This document shows, piece by piece, positions 1 to 11,172 of a stretch of DNA of 64,000 bases (the first letter of the stretch is position 1; each line of letters begins with the position of its first letter). The stretch is taken from the NCBI GenBank assembly GCA_037833965.1, contig AP031352.1:15480501-15544500 (forward strand), read 5' to 3'. The notes below the pieces were generated by a model that searched no databases, was not told the origin of the DNA, and saw nothing but the letters and a program-made list of their open reading frames with translations. The stretch is from Marchantia polymorpha subsp. ruderalis (taxonomy: Eukaryota > Streptophyta > Marchantiopsida > Marchantiales > Marchantiaceae). Both the position numbers and the translations under genes were made by a program.

Positions 1-374
1 CAAACAACGTCATTGTTTGAAATAATAAGTCATTCTTTCAAATCATTCTTTGTGTTAGGTTGTTGTTGTGAGTTGTATGTACTATTACTCCAAATATTGA
101 AAATTTTGTAAAAAATTTACTAAAATACAAGTATGATGATAGTAGAGTATATACAAATTCTTACATATTCTAATCTAAGATTCAATGAAAATGAATACAT
201 AATCTACTTCCAGATTTTTTCATTTAATGACATTTAAGTAATTGTTTGATTAAGTTTTTATTGATTTTGTCATTTAATGTTGAGATTAACTCAAGTTAAA
301 GAGTAACCTTGGGTCCTAGTTATAAATAGGTAAAACGGTCACCTGGCCCGGGTTAAACAATCCAGCTTCTGCCC
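1..374. other. AT-rich left edge, no gene seen
   Basis: AT-rich sequence with no open frame of note. It lies just before a recognisable LTR end (375-534), so it may be the upstream part of the same long terminal repeat. I could not align it to the other LTR copy at 12600-13600. Confidence 0.4.
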
Positions 375-534
375 TGTACATAGAGTCTTTTATGACAAAA
401 TATGGAGTGAAGCATCGCGTATTCTTGGTGGACGTAGCTCTTAGGAGAAGGGTGAACCACATTTTTTTTGTGTCTCGTGTTGGTGGCTTGAATTGAATGT
501 TTTGTCACTTTGTTTCTTGGCTTATACTGTTTAC
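375..534 (+). mobile_element. Old Ty3/gypsy LTR, 3' end portion
   Basis: This stretch aligns along its length with 13604-13764, at roughly three-quarters identity by eye, and both copies end in the same TGTTTACA. Directly after it, at 535-552, comes a sequence resembling the tRNA-Met primer-binding site (ATAAGAGCT against the usual TATCAGAGC). This marks the end of a left LTR of a plus-strand element whose pol pieces lie at 3890-4610 and 11173-12590. The low identity of the two copies points to an old insertion. Confidence 0.6.
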
Positions 535-552
535 AATTGATATAAGAGCTAG

Positions 553-1899
553 GTTTCGGCTCGGTGTTTGTGACTTACAGTTTGTGACAAAAGTTTGTGA
601 CTATTTTTGAGAGTGACAATTTTGAAAGTTCTAGGACGAGTCTTCAGTTTCAAACTTGGTTGACAGTTTTTTTGTTGACGATTTTTCCAAGCTGGAAATT
701 TGTTAAAATAACAAACTGACCATGGTGGTTTGAAGTTTATGTTTCATTTTTTTGAGAACTTAGATTTCAGAGTTTAGAGTAAGATAGATAGAGGGACGCT
801 TGAGATGTTCGAAGTGCAACAGAAGAATTGAGTGTTAACAGGTTTTTTTTACAATTTTGATAGTTGGCTTTTTTCCCTTCAAAAAAATCTACAAAGTTCT
901 GATAGGATATGATGTAGTAACCTTTGCGGTGCAGCATAGGCGTGCATCTTCAGCACGCCATGAAATGGAGTGGCGTAGTGAAAATGAGGCAATAGCGAGA
1001 TAAAGGAAGAAGAGAAAAACAAAATTGATGGCAAGCTCAAAGCTTGATGAAGAGTTGTTCCAGTTGTGCTCCCTCTCGTGATGGTTTTTGTGCTGAGTCC
1101 AGCGATATTAATGCAAAATAACCGGCGGTTTTTTTCCAACGATCTTACTCCTCTGAACTTGAATTTGTTGTTGTGCACTGTCACCGAATATGTTCCTAAG
1201 AGTCCACGGAGTTCCTACATCATAAGGCATAGGGACGTGTCTCTTTTGGGCACCGGTGATGACTGGACCAAGAATTACATGGTTTTGACCGATAAAGTTT
1301 TGGGACGCAAGCTCATCAAGAATTTGTGGATTGACCAGCTCGATGCAAACAACAACGTCAACATCCTCACAATTGTGCAAAAATACAAAACCATCACTGA
1401 AGTCTAATTTTTTGACTTGTCAGGGGAGAATATTCTCATGTGCGTGTTGCAATATCGCTCTGCAAAGGAAAGTAGGTCTTCTGTCGACACAATTGATGCA
1501 CTTGTGCTGATGAATTATCGATCCGCACATGACACTTCATTGCAATTGCCACTGAAGTAAACTTGCACTTACCTCATGTCTCAAAAGTTGACAGGTCTAA
1601 GGTGTTACGACAATCACATTGTGATGGGTTCATGATTCTGTAGCATATGATATGTTTGTGGCCAATACTCTTGTGCTAATATCACACAAACTCAATTGTG
1701 AGCAGATGTTTATGATCCTACGTTGGCCTTGTGATCTTGGTGAAAGCTGAAGATTTGGCTTGTTGAAGATATCCAGCTCTCATGATTTGTGCTCTTTGTT
1801 TCGTGACATGATTGCCTTAGATAACTTCTTTGTGGTAGAAAGATCAAATGTGACTTAGTACTCAAAATTGTAACGCATTAAAATCTGATTCAAACGCTA
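553..1899 (+). other. Leader and possible gag region of the chromovirus, unrecognised
   Basis: By position, between the primer-site-like sequence and pol, this should be the 5' leader and gag of the old gypsy element. I recognise no zinc knuckle or gag domain. One open stretch at about 1066-1407 (plus) resembles no family I know. Confidence 0.35.
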
Positions 1900-2591
1900 G
1901 GGTCTGATCGTGGGCCGAGAGCCGAGTGGCAAATGTAAGGCGGCGGTGGATTCCTCCTCAAACGTTAGGAGTTGGAGGCCAAGGGCCAAGTGAATTTACA
2001 GGTTTTCTCCCATGGAGGATCGGCAGAGCGACCAAAATAGTGGCACGCTTCTCTCACCCCCTCTATGAGCTGTAGGGCAGCCATGATGACGCGGACCAAA
2101 CTGCGTTCCCCCGACCGGCAAGGTAGGAGAGAGAGCGGCGCGTGGCAGAACGCCGTTTGGTATCGGCTTCCCCCTCAACACAGCGGCCAAACGGCGATCT
2201 TAGCCGGGCCGGGCGCGGATCAAGTGCCGAATGGCGAGAGTAGGGCGGCTTCTTCTCACGGCAAGGCCGAAATAGGACTGCGGCCCTCAGAGCCAAGGAC
2301 CTATAAATGTAAATTTAAAGTGTTAATTTACAAGTCGAGGGGCGAATGCATTAACATTGGAAGTGAATGGGGACGGTCGATAGTTAATGATGACTGTGAT
2401 AGGCGACAACGATGATGAATCATGTACGACGGTAACGATTTGTCGTGGGCGACGGAACAGACAATCGCGGACGACGGTGACATACAGTTACAAGTGATAG
2501 TTAATCGCGGACGACGGTGGAAGTCGTCGGTCTTGGTCACGGACAATCACGGTTGCAAGTGGGGGTGACATGTGGCGGACAAACTAGGCAG
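1900..2591. other. GC-rich island with short CGGACGACGG repeats
   Basis: This segment is clearly richer in G and C than the AT-rich DNA around it. Its right part repeats a short motif: AATCGCGGACGACGGTG occurs at about 2464 and again at about 2504, with related GGCGACGG variants nearby. Open frames run on both strands, as expected of GC-rich DNA, and none looks like a known protein. It could be an inserted unrelated fragment or a decaying minisatellite. Confidence 0.45.
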
Positions 2592-3457
2592 GTACACACT
2601 AACCTCGATAATATCACACCCTCCATTTCACCATAAAGTGTGATATAAACAAGGTGTGACATTTTTGATATGTCACATTTTGAAGATTTGTGCATAATGT
2701 GATATTATCAAAAACACAGATAAAAAATCAAAATAAAATTACAATGTAAAAAAGAAAGTAACAAATCCAAAGCTTCAAAGTTTTTGAATGTAAAATTTTA
2801 TTCAAAACTATGAATGACAACAAGAACACATTATAATGTGTCATTGACATCCGATAGAGATCTCTCATTAGAAACAAAGAAGTTTCTAATCTCACGTTGT
2901 TTTAGTGATGTTAAATGCCCAACATCAATTCCAATAAGATTGTCATAGATTTTTTCCATTACTAACAACTCTTGAGTGTTAAAAATCTGAGAACCTTGGC
3001 TAGACATAAAATTCAAAAGATCCTTGTCATATTTGTAAAACACTACGTCTTTCTTTGAGTGCAATGCAATGTGAGTACTCATACCTTTAATAAACAAAAA
3101 AGACACAATGTTGACCCACCAAATGGCCACAAAACTGAAATTGTGAATCATCAACACTGTTCAAGGTTGGTGCAAGGGGTGATTCATGACCCTCTGAATA
3201 ACATTTCATTTATTACAAGGCGAGTCATGATCTTTTTGCTCCTACAATATGTCCATTCAACTGTCATATACAATCCATCCTTACTTGATATCATCACACT
3301 TACACTACAGATTTTGGAAAAGAATAGTGACATTATCAAGTGTGATAATGATAATAACGAGGGAGTTTTACACTAGGAAAATCAATTTCAAACTTTTTAG
3401 ATGACAATATCAAGGTGTTTTATTAACAAGTGTGACATTATCAAGGTTAGGATGTAC
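2592..3457. mobile_element. Non-autonomous DNA transposon with ~30-bp terminal inverted repeats
   Basis: The left end, 2592-2621, matches the reverse complement of 3428-3457 at about 25 of 30 positions (core CTAACCTYGATAATRTCACA). Sub-terminal GTGATAT/TGTGACATT motifs recur in both orientations near each end, as in many MITE-like elements. The interior (866 bp in total) has a 108-codon open frame on the minus strand, 2831-3157, that I do not recognise. The left end reads CACTAACC, which hints at CACTA/EnSpm, but the right end does not fit cleanly and no target duplication is certain. It lies inside the chromovirus and is therefore younger than it. Confidence 0.6.
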
Positions 3458-4615
3458 GTCAGGCCGTCAAGAATCAAGTATAAATATTTTGTCTAAAAGA
3501 ATCTTGATTGGAATAAAGGCAAATTGGATATCATTGGAAAGCTCTTAACGCAACTAGTGCATTTAGATCATTTTCAAGAGTTGAAAGATGATCGTGATGG
3601 AGAAAATTGCTGCGGAAGATTTTGTATCTAATTTTTTGACTAGTGAAGATGTCACGGGACAAGTCAGGAATTCTAGGTATAATGTCATAGACTTCATTCG
3701 AAACACAATGCGATTATTTGCTTTGGAAAAATCATAATTTGGTAGCTTGTAGGTTCTTGTCATTAAAGATGTTTCTTTCAATGAGGCCTAGATCATTGAA
3801 AGAGAGAAGGAGTTTTCAAGCTGTTCGTACTGATAAGATAAAATCTCCGCTCATGGAGATGATTGTGGAAAAATTTAATCAAAATTTTGACTGATCATAG
3901 ACTCCATTTACGAGAAGTAGTTCAAGTTTTGAGAGACAATCAACTGTATGCTTAAGATTCAAAATGTGAATTTGGGAAATGAAAAATGGATTACTTGGAT
4001 CATAAAGTTATAGCCATATGAATTGATGAATGAAAAGATAGATGTCATTTAGAAATAGACAATACTTGAGGATCAAACTCAATTGAAGAGTATTCTAGGG
4101 TTCATTAGATTCTATCGTAGATTTGTGAAAGGTTTTGCCCTAGCTCAGGTGTTGACTTTTATGCTAGGAAAAGGTAAAAAATGTTAATGGAAAACAACTC
4201 AAGAGTTAGATTTTCAAGCAATGAAAGATGCTTTGTTACACGCATTTATACTCAAGTGGTATGATCATAACCGTACTATCAAGTTGGTTATTGACACATC
4301 AGGTACAACGGTGAATGACTTACTTCAACAAGAATGGGAGTATGAATGACATCCAATTGCTTTTTATTTTCAAAAATTGGTGACAACAAAACAAGATTAT
4401 CACAAAACAAAATGAGAGGAGTCAGCCATTGTGTTTGCAACAAAACATTGGAAGCATTACTTGGGTAATAAAGAGTTTGTGGTGAAGACCAATCATAAAT
4501 CCTTGTTTTATTTGAAAACTCAAATGTATCAGTCTAAACAACAAATTTGATGGGCAGAATGACCTCAACATTTCAACATGAAAATTGTGTACTTAGAGGT
4601 ATACTCTCACATACA
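3458..4615 (+). mobile_element. Chromovirus reverse transcriptase/RNase H fragment
   Basis: From about 3890 the plus strand shows the gypsy RT signature around H-L-R-E-V-V and S-K-C-E-F-G-K, then the thumb region, then RNase H segments up to the copia insertion point at 4616. The stretch 3458-3889 belongs here by position but gives no clear domain. The fragment is decayed, with many breaks, and cannot encode a working enzyme. Confidence 0.75.
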
Positions 4616-4943
4616 TAAAAGGTCCAAACATCCAGATCGATCAGCACGCACAACAATCACAACATCGAGATAACGTGGTTCATCTTTCACAAGCTACGTA
4701 CACGATCAAGTGCAGAACTTCACTAAAGCACGGATGATTACACGGCCTCCATAGCCAAACGCTTCTCCAACCTGTTCACTCTATCAATGTTATTCCTGAA
4801 CTGTACGCAGAGAGAGTCACCTTCTCTCTTCTATAGGAGAAGAGATAAGGTGCACATAATACCTAACCTAACCTAACCATAGTTAACTTCATAACCATGG
4901 TTACCACTAACTAGAGTTAATCCAAGGAAGAATTAACCTAACA
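4616..4943 (-). repeat. Copia 3' LTR
   Basis: This 328-bp repeat pairs with 10842-11167. Its outer edge abuts the ATACA target duplication and its inner edge abuts the polypurine tract. The middle holds a short telomere-like run (CCTAACCTAACCTAACC) that both copies share in part, so it belongs to the LTR and is not a telomere. Confidence 0.9.
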
Positions 4944-5276
4944 AACTCCTCCTTGACTCAAGTCTTGGAGAAGTAACTAATATAATACACATGTATCTCT
5001 GCGGTAAGTTATAGAAAGTAAAGCTAAATCACGCTTTCCCTCTATAGCCAAGAGTTAACTACACCTAAGCCGTAGCCGGCAAAAAACCGGATGGAGACTA
5101 CATGTACAAAAGTTACTAGACTAACTATCCCTATGCAAAATCTGCAACTTTGCACAATGCTTGGAAAAAATCTCCAAAGGATTTACTTTGGTCAATGCGT
5201 CGGCAAGGTTGAGCTTACCATCAACTTTGATGAGCTTAAGTGCACTATCAGACACTGCTTGTCTGATATAATGATA

Positions 5277-5660
5277 TCAAATATCAATGTGCTTTACCCT
5301 ACCATCCATCACATTGTTTGATGCTAGATGAAGTGCACTCTGGCTATCACTATAAAGACTCACATCACTGTGTGGCAGCCTCATCTCAATGGCCAACTTG
5401 TTCAACAAAATTGCCTCCTTCGCTGCTTCTGCTGCTGCAACGTATTCAGCTTTTGTGGACGACTGAGAAATGCATTTTTGAAGCGTAGATCTCCAACTTA
5501 TGCATCCAATAGCAAGAGTGAAAACATACCTAGTTGTTGATCTCCGCCTATCCAAATCTCCTCCATAATCAGCATCAACATACCCCAAGAGCGAACTTGC
5601 ATTGTTTGATCGAGCATCAAACAATAATCCTGTATCTTGAGAACCCTTGATATACCTCAT
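5277..5660 (-). mobile_element. Copia RNase H domain
   Basis: The minus-strand translation shows the copia RNase H pattern: G-Y-V-D-A-D-Y-G-G-D near the start, S-S-T-K-A-E-Y in the middle and S-D-S-Q-S-A-L-H-L-A near the end. The domain removes the RNA strand during reverse transcription. It lies downstream of the RT segment, as expected for the family. Confidence 0.88.
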
Positions 5661-5905
5661 AATTCACTTTACAACTTCCCAATGCTCTCGTTCAGGATTT
5701 GACATGTACTTATTCACTTTTTCAACTGCATATGCTATATCAGATCATATGCACTTTCATAAGGAATAGAAGACATCAATCCTTTAGCAGTTGCATCAGT
5801 TGAACATAAAGCTGCCGAAAGCTTAAAGTGTGTAGCTAATGGAGTACTTACAACTTTAGCATTTGACATGTTAAACTTAGCAAGTACTTTCTCTGCATAC
5901 CGTGT

Positions 5906-6613
5906 CTATGTCAACCAAAGTTTGCTTGATGACTCGTCCCTGTGGATCTCCATGCCTGTTATACGCTTAGCAGGAACTAAGTCTTTCATATTAAACTCAG
6001 AACTGAGCTGAACTTTGAGTTTAATAATCTCATACCTATACTTAGAGGCAATAAGCATATCATCTACATACAACACGAGTAATATCAAGCCAAAACTTGT
6101 GTTGCTAACACGCTTCATGTACACACAAGGGTCATATGCACTTTGTATGAAGCTTTGCGTATGCATGAACTCATCACAATGTTTGTTCCATTGTCGGGGA
6201 CTTTGCTTAAGTCCATAGAAGGATTCAAGCAACCGACAAACCAAACGTTTCTTACTCTCTTCAAAAAAACCCTCCGGTTGTCTCATGTAAATCACTTCGT
6301 CCAACACTTCATGTAAAAAGGCTGTAACAACATCCATCCGGTCGAGGAATAAACCAAATAATGTGACAAGTGCACACAACAAGCATATAGTTGAAAACTT
6401 AGCAACTTGTGAAAAGACCTCAGTGTAGTCGATGCCCTTTCGCTGTTCAAAGCCCTTGGCCACCAATCTTGCCTTGAAGATTTTATCAACTGCATCAGTG
6501 GATCCATCCTTCACTGTGTAGACCCATTTGCAATCTATAGCTTGTTTTCCAGTGGGCAACTCCACGAGTTCCCAAGTCTGGTTGTCATGAAGTGATTTCA
6601 TGTCCTTTCGCAT
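5906..6613 (-). mobile_element. Copia reverse transcriptase domain
   Basis: The minus-strand translation carries the RVT_2 (copia RT) landmarks: W-E-L-V-E-L-P-T-G-K-Q-A-I near the start, V-A-K-G-F-E-Q-R-K-G-I-D-Y, Y-G-L-K-Q-S-P-R-Q-W, and the catalytic box L-Y-V-D-D-M at about 6060-6075. Upstream, 6620-6915 encodes the acidic linker (R-R-V-P-E-R-Y) that normally precedes RT. Confidence 0.9.
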
Positions 6614-7370
6614 TGCTGCATCTCAATCAAGCTTCTCCGGACTAATTGAGATTCATCATAAGAGGACGGACTTCCATCCTCCGTGATCAACGCTTCTCCT
6701 GAGTCATCAACAAGTAGGTCCTCGTCCTTGACAGCATGTTCTATAGGAAACCAGGTTCCATACCTTTCGGGCACACGACGAACACGTGTTGGTCTTGCAG
6801 TCGAAGATTGTGGTTGATCAATGTGTGTTGGTTCAGCTGGTGATTCACAATCAATGTGTTGCTCCTCATGGACCTCTTCAAGAGCAAAATCTTGCTCTTC
6901 TGCCTTGCCCGTCATTTGTGGAGCACCTCCTTGTGGCCCATCATGAGAAATTTCATGATAAATCTCCCCCTCAATGATGTTTGGGGAAGATAAATGGCCT
7001 TTGTTAGTAGCAAGATTAGCAATCTCTCCCTCTTTCGATGATCTGAACTCATTAAAAGAAACATCTCTACTAACAATAAGTTTACCGCCTACAGGATCTC
7101 AAAGCCGATATCCTTTGACATCACGCTGATAACCAAGAAAAATACAGTTAGTAGCCTTGGGATTGAGCTTAGTCTTCAATCTCCTAGGAACATGTACATA
7201 AGCATCACATCCACACACTCTAAGAGTAATCAACATTCCGTTTATGCCACATTTCAAACGGAGTTTTATAACTTATTGCACTACAAGGAGACAAGTTTAC
7301 CAAATAAGCAGTAATATTGATGACTTCATCCCAAAATATCTGTGGTGAATCAGCCGACAGGGTACTTGGT

Positions 7371-8220
7371 TTTGTTCGACAAAACAAAGGGCACTTACAA
7401 CCAACTCTGCCTAGGAATATCTTTTAGTAAAATTTGGCAAATACTTGAACTTATTAATGGAAATGCCTAGGCCTTTCCTCTCAGCTTCAAGACCCAACGG
7501 GCTCCTGAAAAGGAGGTTTGGTCGTGAGATTAGATACTGCCTAGTGGGCAGAAGACGATAGAAAAGGCGCGCTAAAAAACATGCTCAAACATTTCTTCGA
7601 ACCTCTTTTTTATGTTTTTTAATCAAATTTTCCATGTAGACGATATCGAGTAAAATCTGCAAAGGTATGGCAGATGCTTAGATCCCTTCCATGTTGCTTT
7701 GTGTTCGCAAAGCGCTTTACTCTTACGAGGCTGCGTTAACAGTAGGCAGGTCATATGCATCCTCTGACTTCCCAAGACGTGACCACGTTGGGATCTCACC
7801 GGTATCATCGATACGCCGTGTCGCCACGAGATGTCTTTTAGTTCCTTGTCCCCAATGATGTAGGTAATCTGTTCTCATGCGGGGTATAGGCACCGCACTA
7901 TCTCCGGCCTGTACACTTTGAACCATTGTCAGGCTGAGAGCTTTAATGCGTGCGCTCGTGCGTGTCACCGGTTTGGATCCGGATAGCATCAGGTTCAATT
8001 CGACCGAAAGGAACTTAGATTCGCCAGAACAGCTCCTCATCTCGAATAGCGATGGCAGGTTAGCAAGATGATCTTGGGCTTTCCACAGTCCAGCTGCGAA
8101 CGACAAGGATCCCTCAATCTCGCTTTTACGACATGCTTTGGTCTCCCACCACTTACTAGGCAAGGATGAGTCGTATACCTGGCGCGCGGAAGATAGGCTT
8201 GCGCGGTTTAGAGCCTTATG
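7371..8220. other. Unrelated GC-richer block inside the copia integrase region
   Basis: Copia integrase similarity stops at about 8221 on the minus strand and resumes at about 7370 (L-S-A-D-S-P-Q-I-F-W-D-E). The ~850 bp between has a different base composition, near half GC at its right side, and encodes nothing copia-like. A long minus-strand frame is open (about 7723-8220), but its product, with segments such as P-R-M-R-T-D-Y-L-H-H-W, matches no transposon protein I know. Its texture recalls plant mitochondrial intron or maturase-region DNA, so an organellar insertion is one option. That is inference only. Confidence 0.5.
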
Positions 8221-8562
8221 GCTCAACATACTCTGTGATCTATCCAACAGCGTCCGATTGAGCCTCTCTGACAAGCCGTTTTGTTGTGGAGTATAAACAT
8301 TGGTGAAGTGGCGGGTAACCCCCTTGTTTTCACAAAACGCTCCAAACTCCTGAGACACGTACTCCCGAGCGTTATCCGATCGCAAGAACTTCACGTTCTC
8401 TCCTCTCTTAGTCTCAACTTGGGCTTTCCACTTCTTAAAAGTGACAAAGACTTCAGGCTTGTGTGGAAGAAAGTAGATCCAAACATACCTTGAGTAGTCA
8501 TCAATAAACATAACATAGTACTCCTTCCCATAATGTGAGGCAACTGAGGAAGGGCTCCACAC
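8221..8562 (-). mobile_element. Copia integrase core
   Basis: The minus-strand translation shows the rve integrase core: F-I-D-D-Y-S-R-Y-V-W with the first catalytic Asp, F-L-R-S-D-N-A-R-E-Y with the second, and Y-T-P-Q-Q-N-G-L-S-E-R-L-N-R-T with the Glu. More integrase sequence lies at about 7030-7370, beyond the inserted block. The enzyme would have joined the cDNA to host DNA. Confidence 0.9.
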
Positions 8563-8672
8563 TTCAAAATGAACATACTCAAGAACTGTCTTGGAACCAT
8601 GAACGCCAGTTCCAAAAGCACGTCGAGTGTGCTTTCCAAATACACAAACTCACAGAATTCAAGCTTCACTTA

Positions 8673-9140
8673 TTACATCAAGCTAGGTAATAGATTCTGT
8701 TTGTGTAAAATATTCATACATTTTTCACTCATGTGGCCAAGACGAGCATGCCACAATCTAGTCTCATACTCCAGTGACGTCGTAGCTTTGGCATCACCGA
8801 GAATTGTAGATCCTTCCAAGACGTACAAATTCTTCCGCTTGTGACCTTTCATTATCACGGTGGAACCTCTCTCAACTGTGAAAATTCCATCAACAGCTTT
8901 CTAATGAAAGCCTCTCATGTCAACCTCCCCGAGTGAAATCAAATTCTTACGCATACTGGGAATGTGTCTAACATTTGTCAATGTTAGAGTTTTCCCATCA
9001 AGCATCTGAATCCTAATGGATCCAATACCCTCAATCTTACAGGGGTGATCATTTCCCATTAAGATTGAACCTTCAGATGTTGCGTAAGTTATAAAAAATT
9101 CTCGGATAAAACACATGTGATAAGAGCCAGCGGAGTCTAA
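8673..9140 (-). mobile_element. Copia protease and pre-integrase segment
   Basis: The minus strand at 8901-9140 encodes an aspartic-protease-like stretch (W-I-L-D-S at its start, then L-T-N-V-R-H-I-P and N-L-I-S-L-G). Positions 8673-8858 encode the gag-pre-integrase zinc-binding segment with W-H-A-R-L-G-H-M-S. Both sit between gag and integrase, as copia order requires. Confidence 0.85.
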
Positions 9141-9173
9141 AATCCATTCATCTCTCCTGATGAGGAAGTAGGT

Positions 9174-10132
9174 TCACAAAACATAGTCTTCATCATTGTT
9201 GGTCACAACATTTGTAGAGGGACCAAAATATTCCTCTCTCTTCTCATGTGGCTTACTACGGCAATCCTTTTTCATATGGCCTAGCTTGCCACACTTCCAA
9301 CACTTCATCTCCTTCTTGTTAACTTTCCTTGACTTGGATCGGTTTCGCGACTTGCTGACGCTAGCAGAGTGCTTTTCCAATCTCTCACGAGTGACATAGA
9401 GAGCGGTAAAAAAAGAAGAAGGTGTTGAAGAATTAACAAACTTTTGTTGGATGTCGTCCGTCAACAAAGTTGTCACTACCTGGTTGTATGTGATGCTCTC
9501 TTTGTCTCGATAAAGCAACACACGATATAGAGTGTGATATGATGCGGGCAAGGAACTTAAAAGTTGCAATGCCTTTTTTTCATCACTCAAATCCTCACCC
9601 AAATTCAAAAGATCCACCAACAAATCATTGAAAGCATCAATGTGGTCTTGGATCTTTGTACCTTCCACCATTTTGAAGCTCATCAGCTTTAACGATGTGA
9701 AAAATCGATTTGACAACTCCTTCATGTGATACTTCGTTTGAAGCGCTTGAAACATAGTTGTCATAGTCTTCAAATCCTCCACTTGTTTTTACACATTTGG
9801 CTTCAAGTAGAGAGTGATAATACTCACGGTTTGATCTTGGATCTCATTCCAATCCTCGTCATCAACATTCATGGGTTTAGGCTTGAGAACCTTCCCCAAG
9901 CCCATTGCTTTGATCACATTCTTGACTTGTCGTTCCCATAGTAGATAGTTGGTACGGCCATCAAACCGTTCAACTTCAAACCTCGGTCCATCAACTTTAT
10001 ATAGCTCCATAGATTTGATCGGCTAAAGACGTTCAGGAATGTCTTAAATAGGATCCTCAGAGAGAAAGCTTGACTCCTCACTTTCGTCATCTGAATGCAA
10101 GGTTTTAGCACCTTCAGCAACAATTGGAACAA
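9174..10132 (-). mobile_element. Copia gag with CCHC zinc knuckle
   Basis: The minus strand encodes a UBN2-type copia gag: F-D-G-R-T-N-Y-L-L-W-E-R-Q near the start, then a helical capsid-like part. A basic stretch and the zinc knuckle C-W-K-C-G-K-L-G-H-M-K-K-D-C follow at about 9260-9310. Gag would have formed the virus-like particle and bound RNA. Confidence 0.88.
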
Positions 10133-10841
10133 GTTCCACTACTCGCTCCAAGCTACTCATGCCCAGAAAGCGCTCACCGTGTTAACCGTTCTCAACACTT
10201 AGCCCCAAAAAATGTCAAAAATTGAAAGTTCTCAGAATTGAAATCTGATACCACTCACGCGTAGTCCACAAGCCAACACATCTCATTGTGCAGCTTGGTT
10301 GGACGTTTCATCTTCTGATCCAACTATTTTGGCTACCTTCTGAACCCACTATCTCAGATCCACTTTCAAAAATCTTGGAGTCCCCTTAAATCCCTCCAAA
10401 ACTACAACACTGTGAAATCAGACTGACAAGAATTGATCTAAAGCTTCAATCACTCGTAACTTCGCGACCTCCCATCAAAGTTCAACAAACTTTAAATCAA
10501 AATGATCCTCTCAAACAGTAAAGCAATCCTATCTATGAAGATTAAAAAAATTTAGTCATCAAAAATTCAGTTTTTGGAAAAACAAAGCGGTTTCTCTCAT
10601 AGTAGATTGCAAGAGAGTTTTCTGCTTCAATTTCCAAAATATCTCTCTAATCACGTGATGAAACTTTCTAATTCTATCATCAAAGTGAAATTGATGCCTC
10701 TAATTACTCTTTTATAGAGAATCAACCAACATTATCTCTCAAATTGCGAGTACAATCTTCGGCAGCGCTTCCGCGCCTCCCTGCTCTTCAAAAATGTTGA
10801 AATCAGAAATCAGCGTGCATTGAACGACCTGTGATACCAAT
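10133..10841 (-). other. Copia 5' leader
   Basis: This is the untranslated leader between gag and the right LTR on the minus strand. It ends at the primer-binding site (10828-10841, ACCAATT-type on the plus strand). I see no open frame of interest. Confidence 0.7.
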
Positions 10842-11167
10842 TGAAAGGTCCAAACATCCAAATCAATCAGCATGCACGACAGTCACAACATTGAGATAAC
10901 GTGGTTCACCTTTCAGAGGCTAAGTCCAAGGGCAAGTGTAGAACTTCATCAAAGCACAGATGATTACACGGCCTCCATAGCCAAGCGCTACTCCAACCTA
11001 TTCACTCTCTCAATACTATCTTGAACTATACGCAGAGAGAGTCACATTCTCTCTTCTATAGGAGAAGAGATAAGGTGCTCATAATACCTAACATAACCTA
11101 AACATAGTTAACTTCATAACCATGTTACCACTAACTAGAGTTAATCTAAGATAAAATTAAACTAACA
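10842..11167 (-). repeat. Copia 5' LTR
   Basis: This 326-bp partner of 4616-4943 begins TGAAAGG and ends TAACA on the plus strand. It is followed by the second ATACA target-site copy (11168-11172), after which the interrupted gypsy sequence resumes. Confidence 0.9.
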
Positions 11168-11172
11168 ATACA

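Larger units (their letters stand above)
4616..11167 (-). mobile_element. Ty1/copia LTR retrotransposon, full-length fossil
   Basis: This is a whole copia element on the minus strand, about 6.55 kb. It has two LTRs (4616-4943 and 10842-11167) and a 5-bp target duplication ATACA (4611-4615 and 11168-11172). The primer site TTGGTATCACAGG beside the right LTR matches the tRNA-Met type. A purine-rich tract (AAGGAGGAG on the minus strand) sits beside the left LTR. Gag, protease, integrase, RT and RNase H follow in copia order, with integrase before RT. The LTRs are about 88% identical by eye, so the insertion is old, though younger than its gypsy host. It carries roughly ten or more breaks and one foreign block at about 7371-8220. 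Confidence 0.93.

Noticed and set aside
2831-3157. A 108-codon minus frame inside the TIR element as a transposase
   Set aside because: Too short, with no catalytic motif or DNA-binding domain visible.
4855-4880. CCTAACC repeats as an interstitial telomere
   Set aside because: The run belongs to the copia LTR, is partly shared by the other LTR copy, and differs from the CCCTAAA plant telomere unit.
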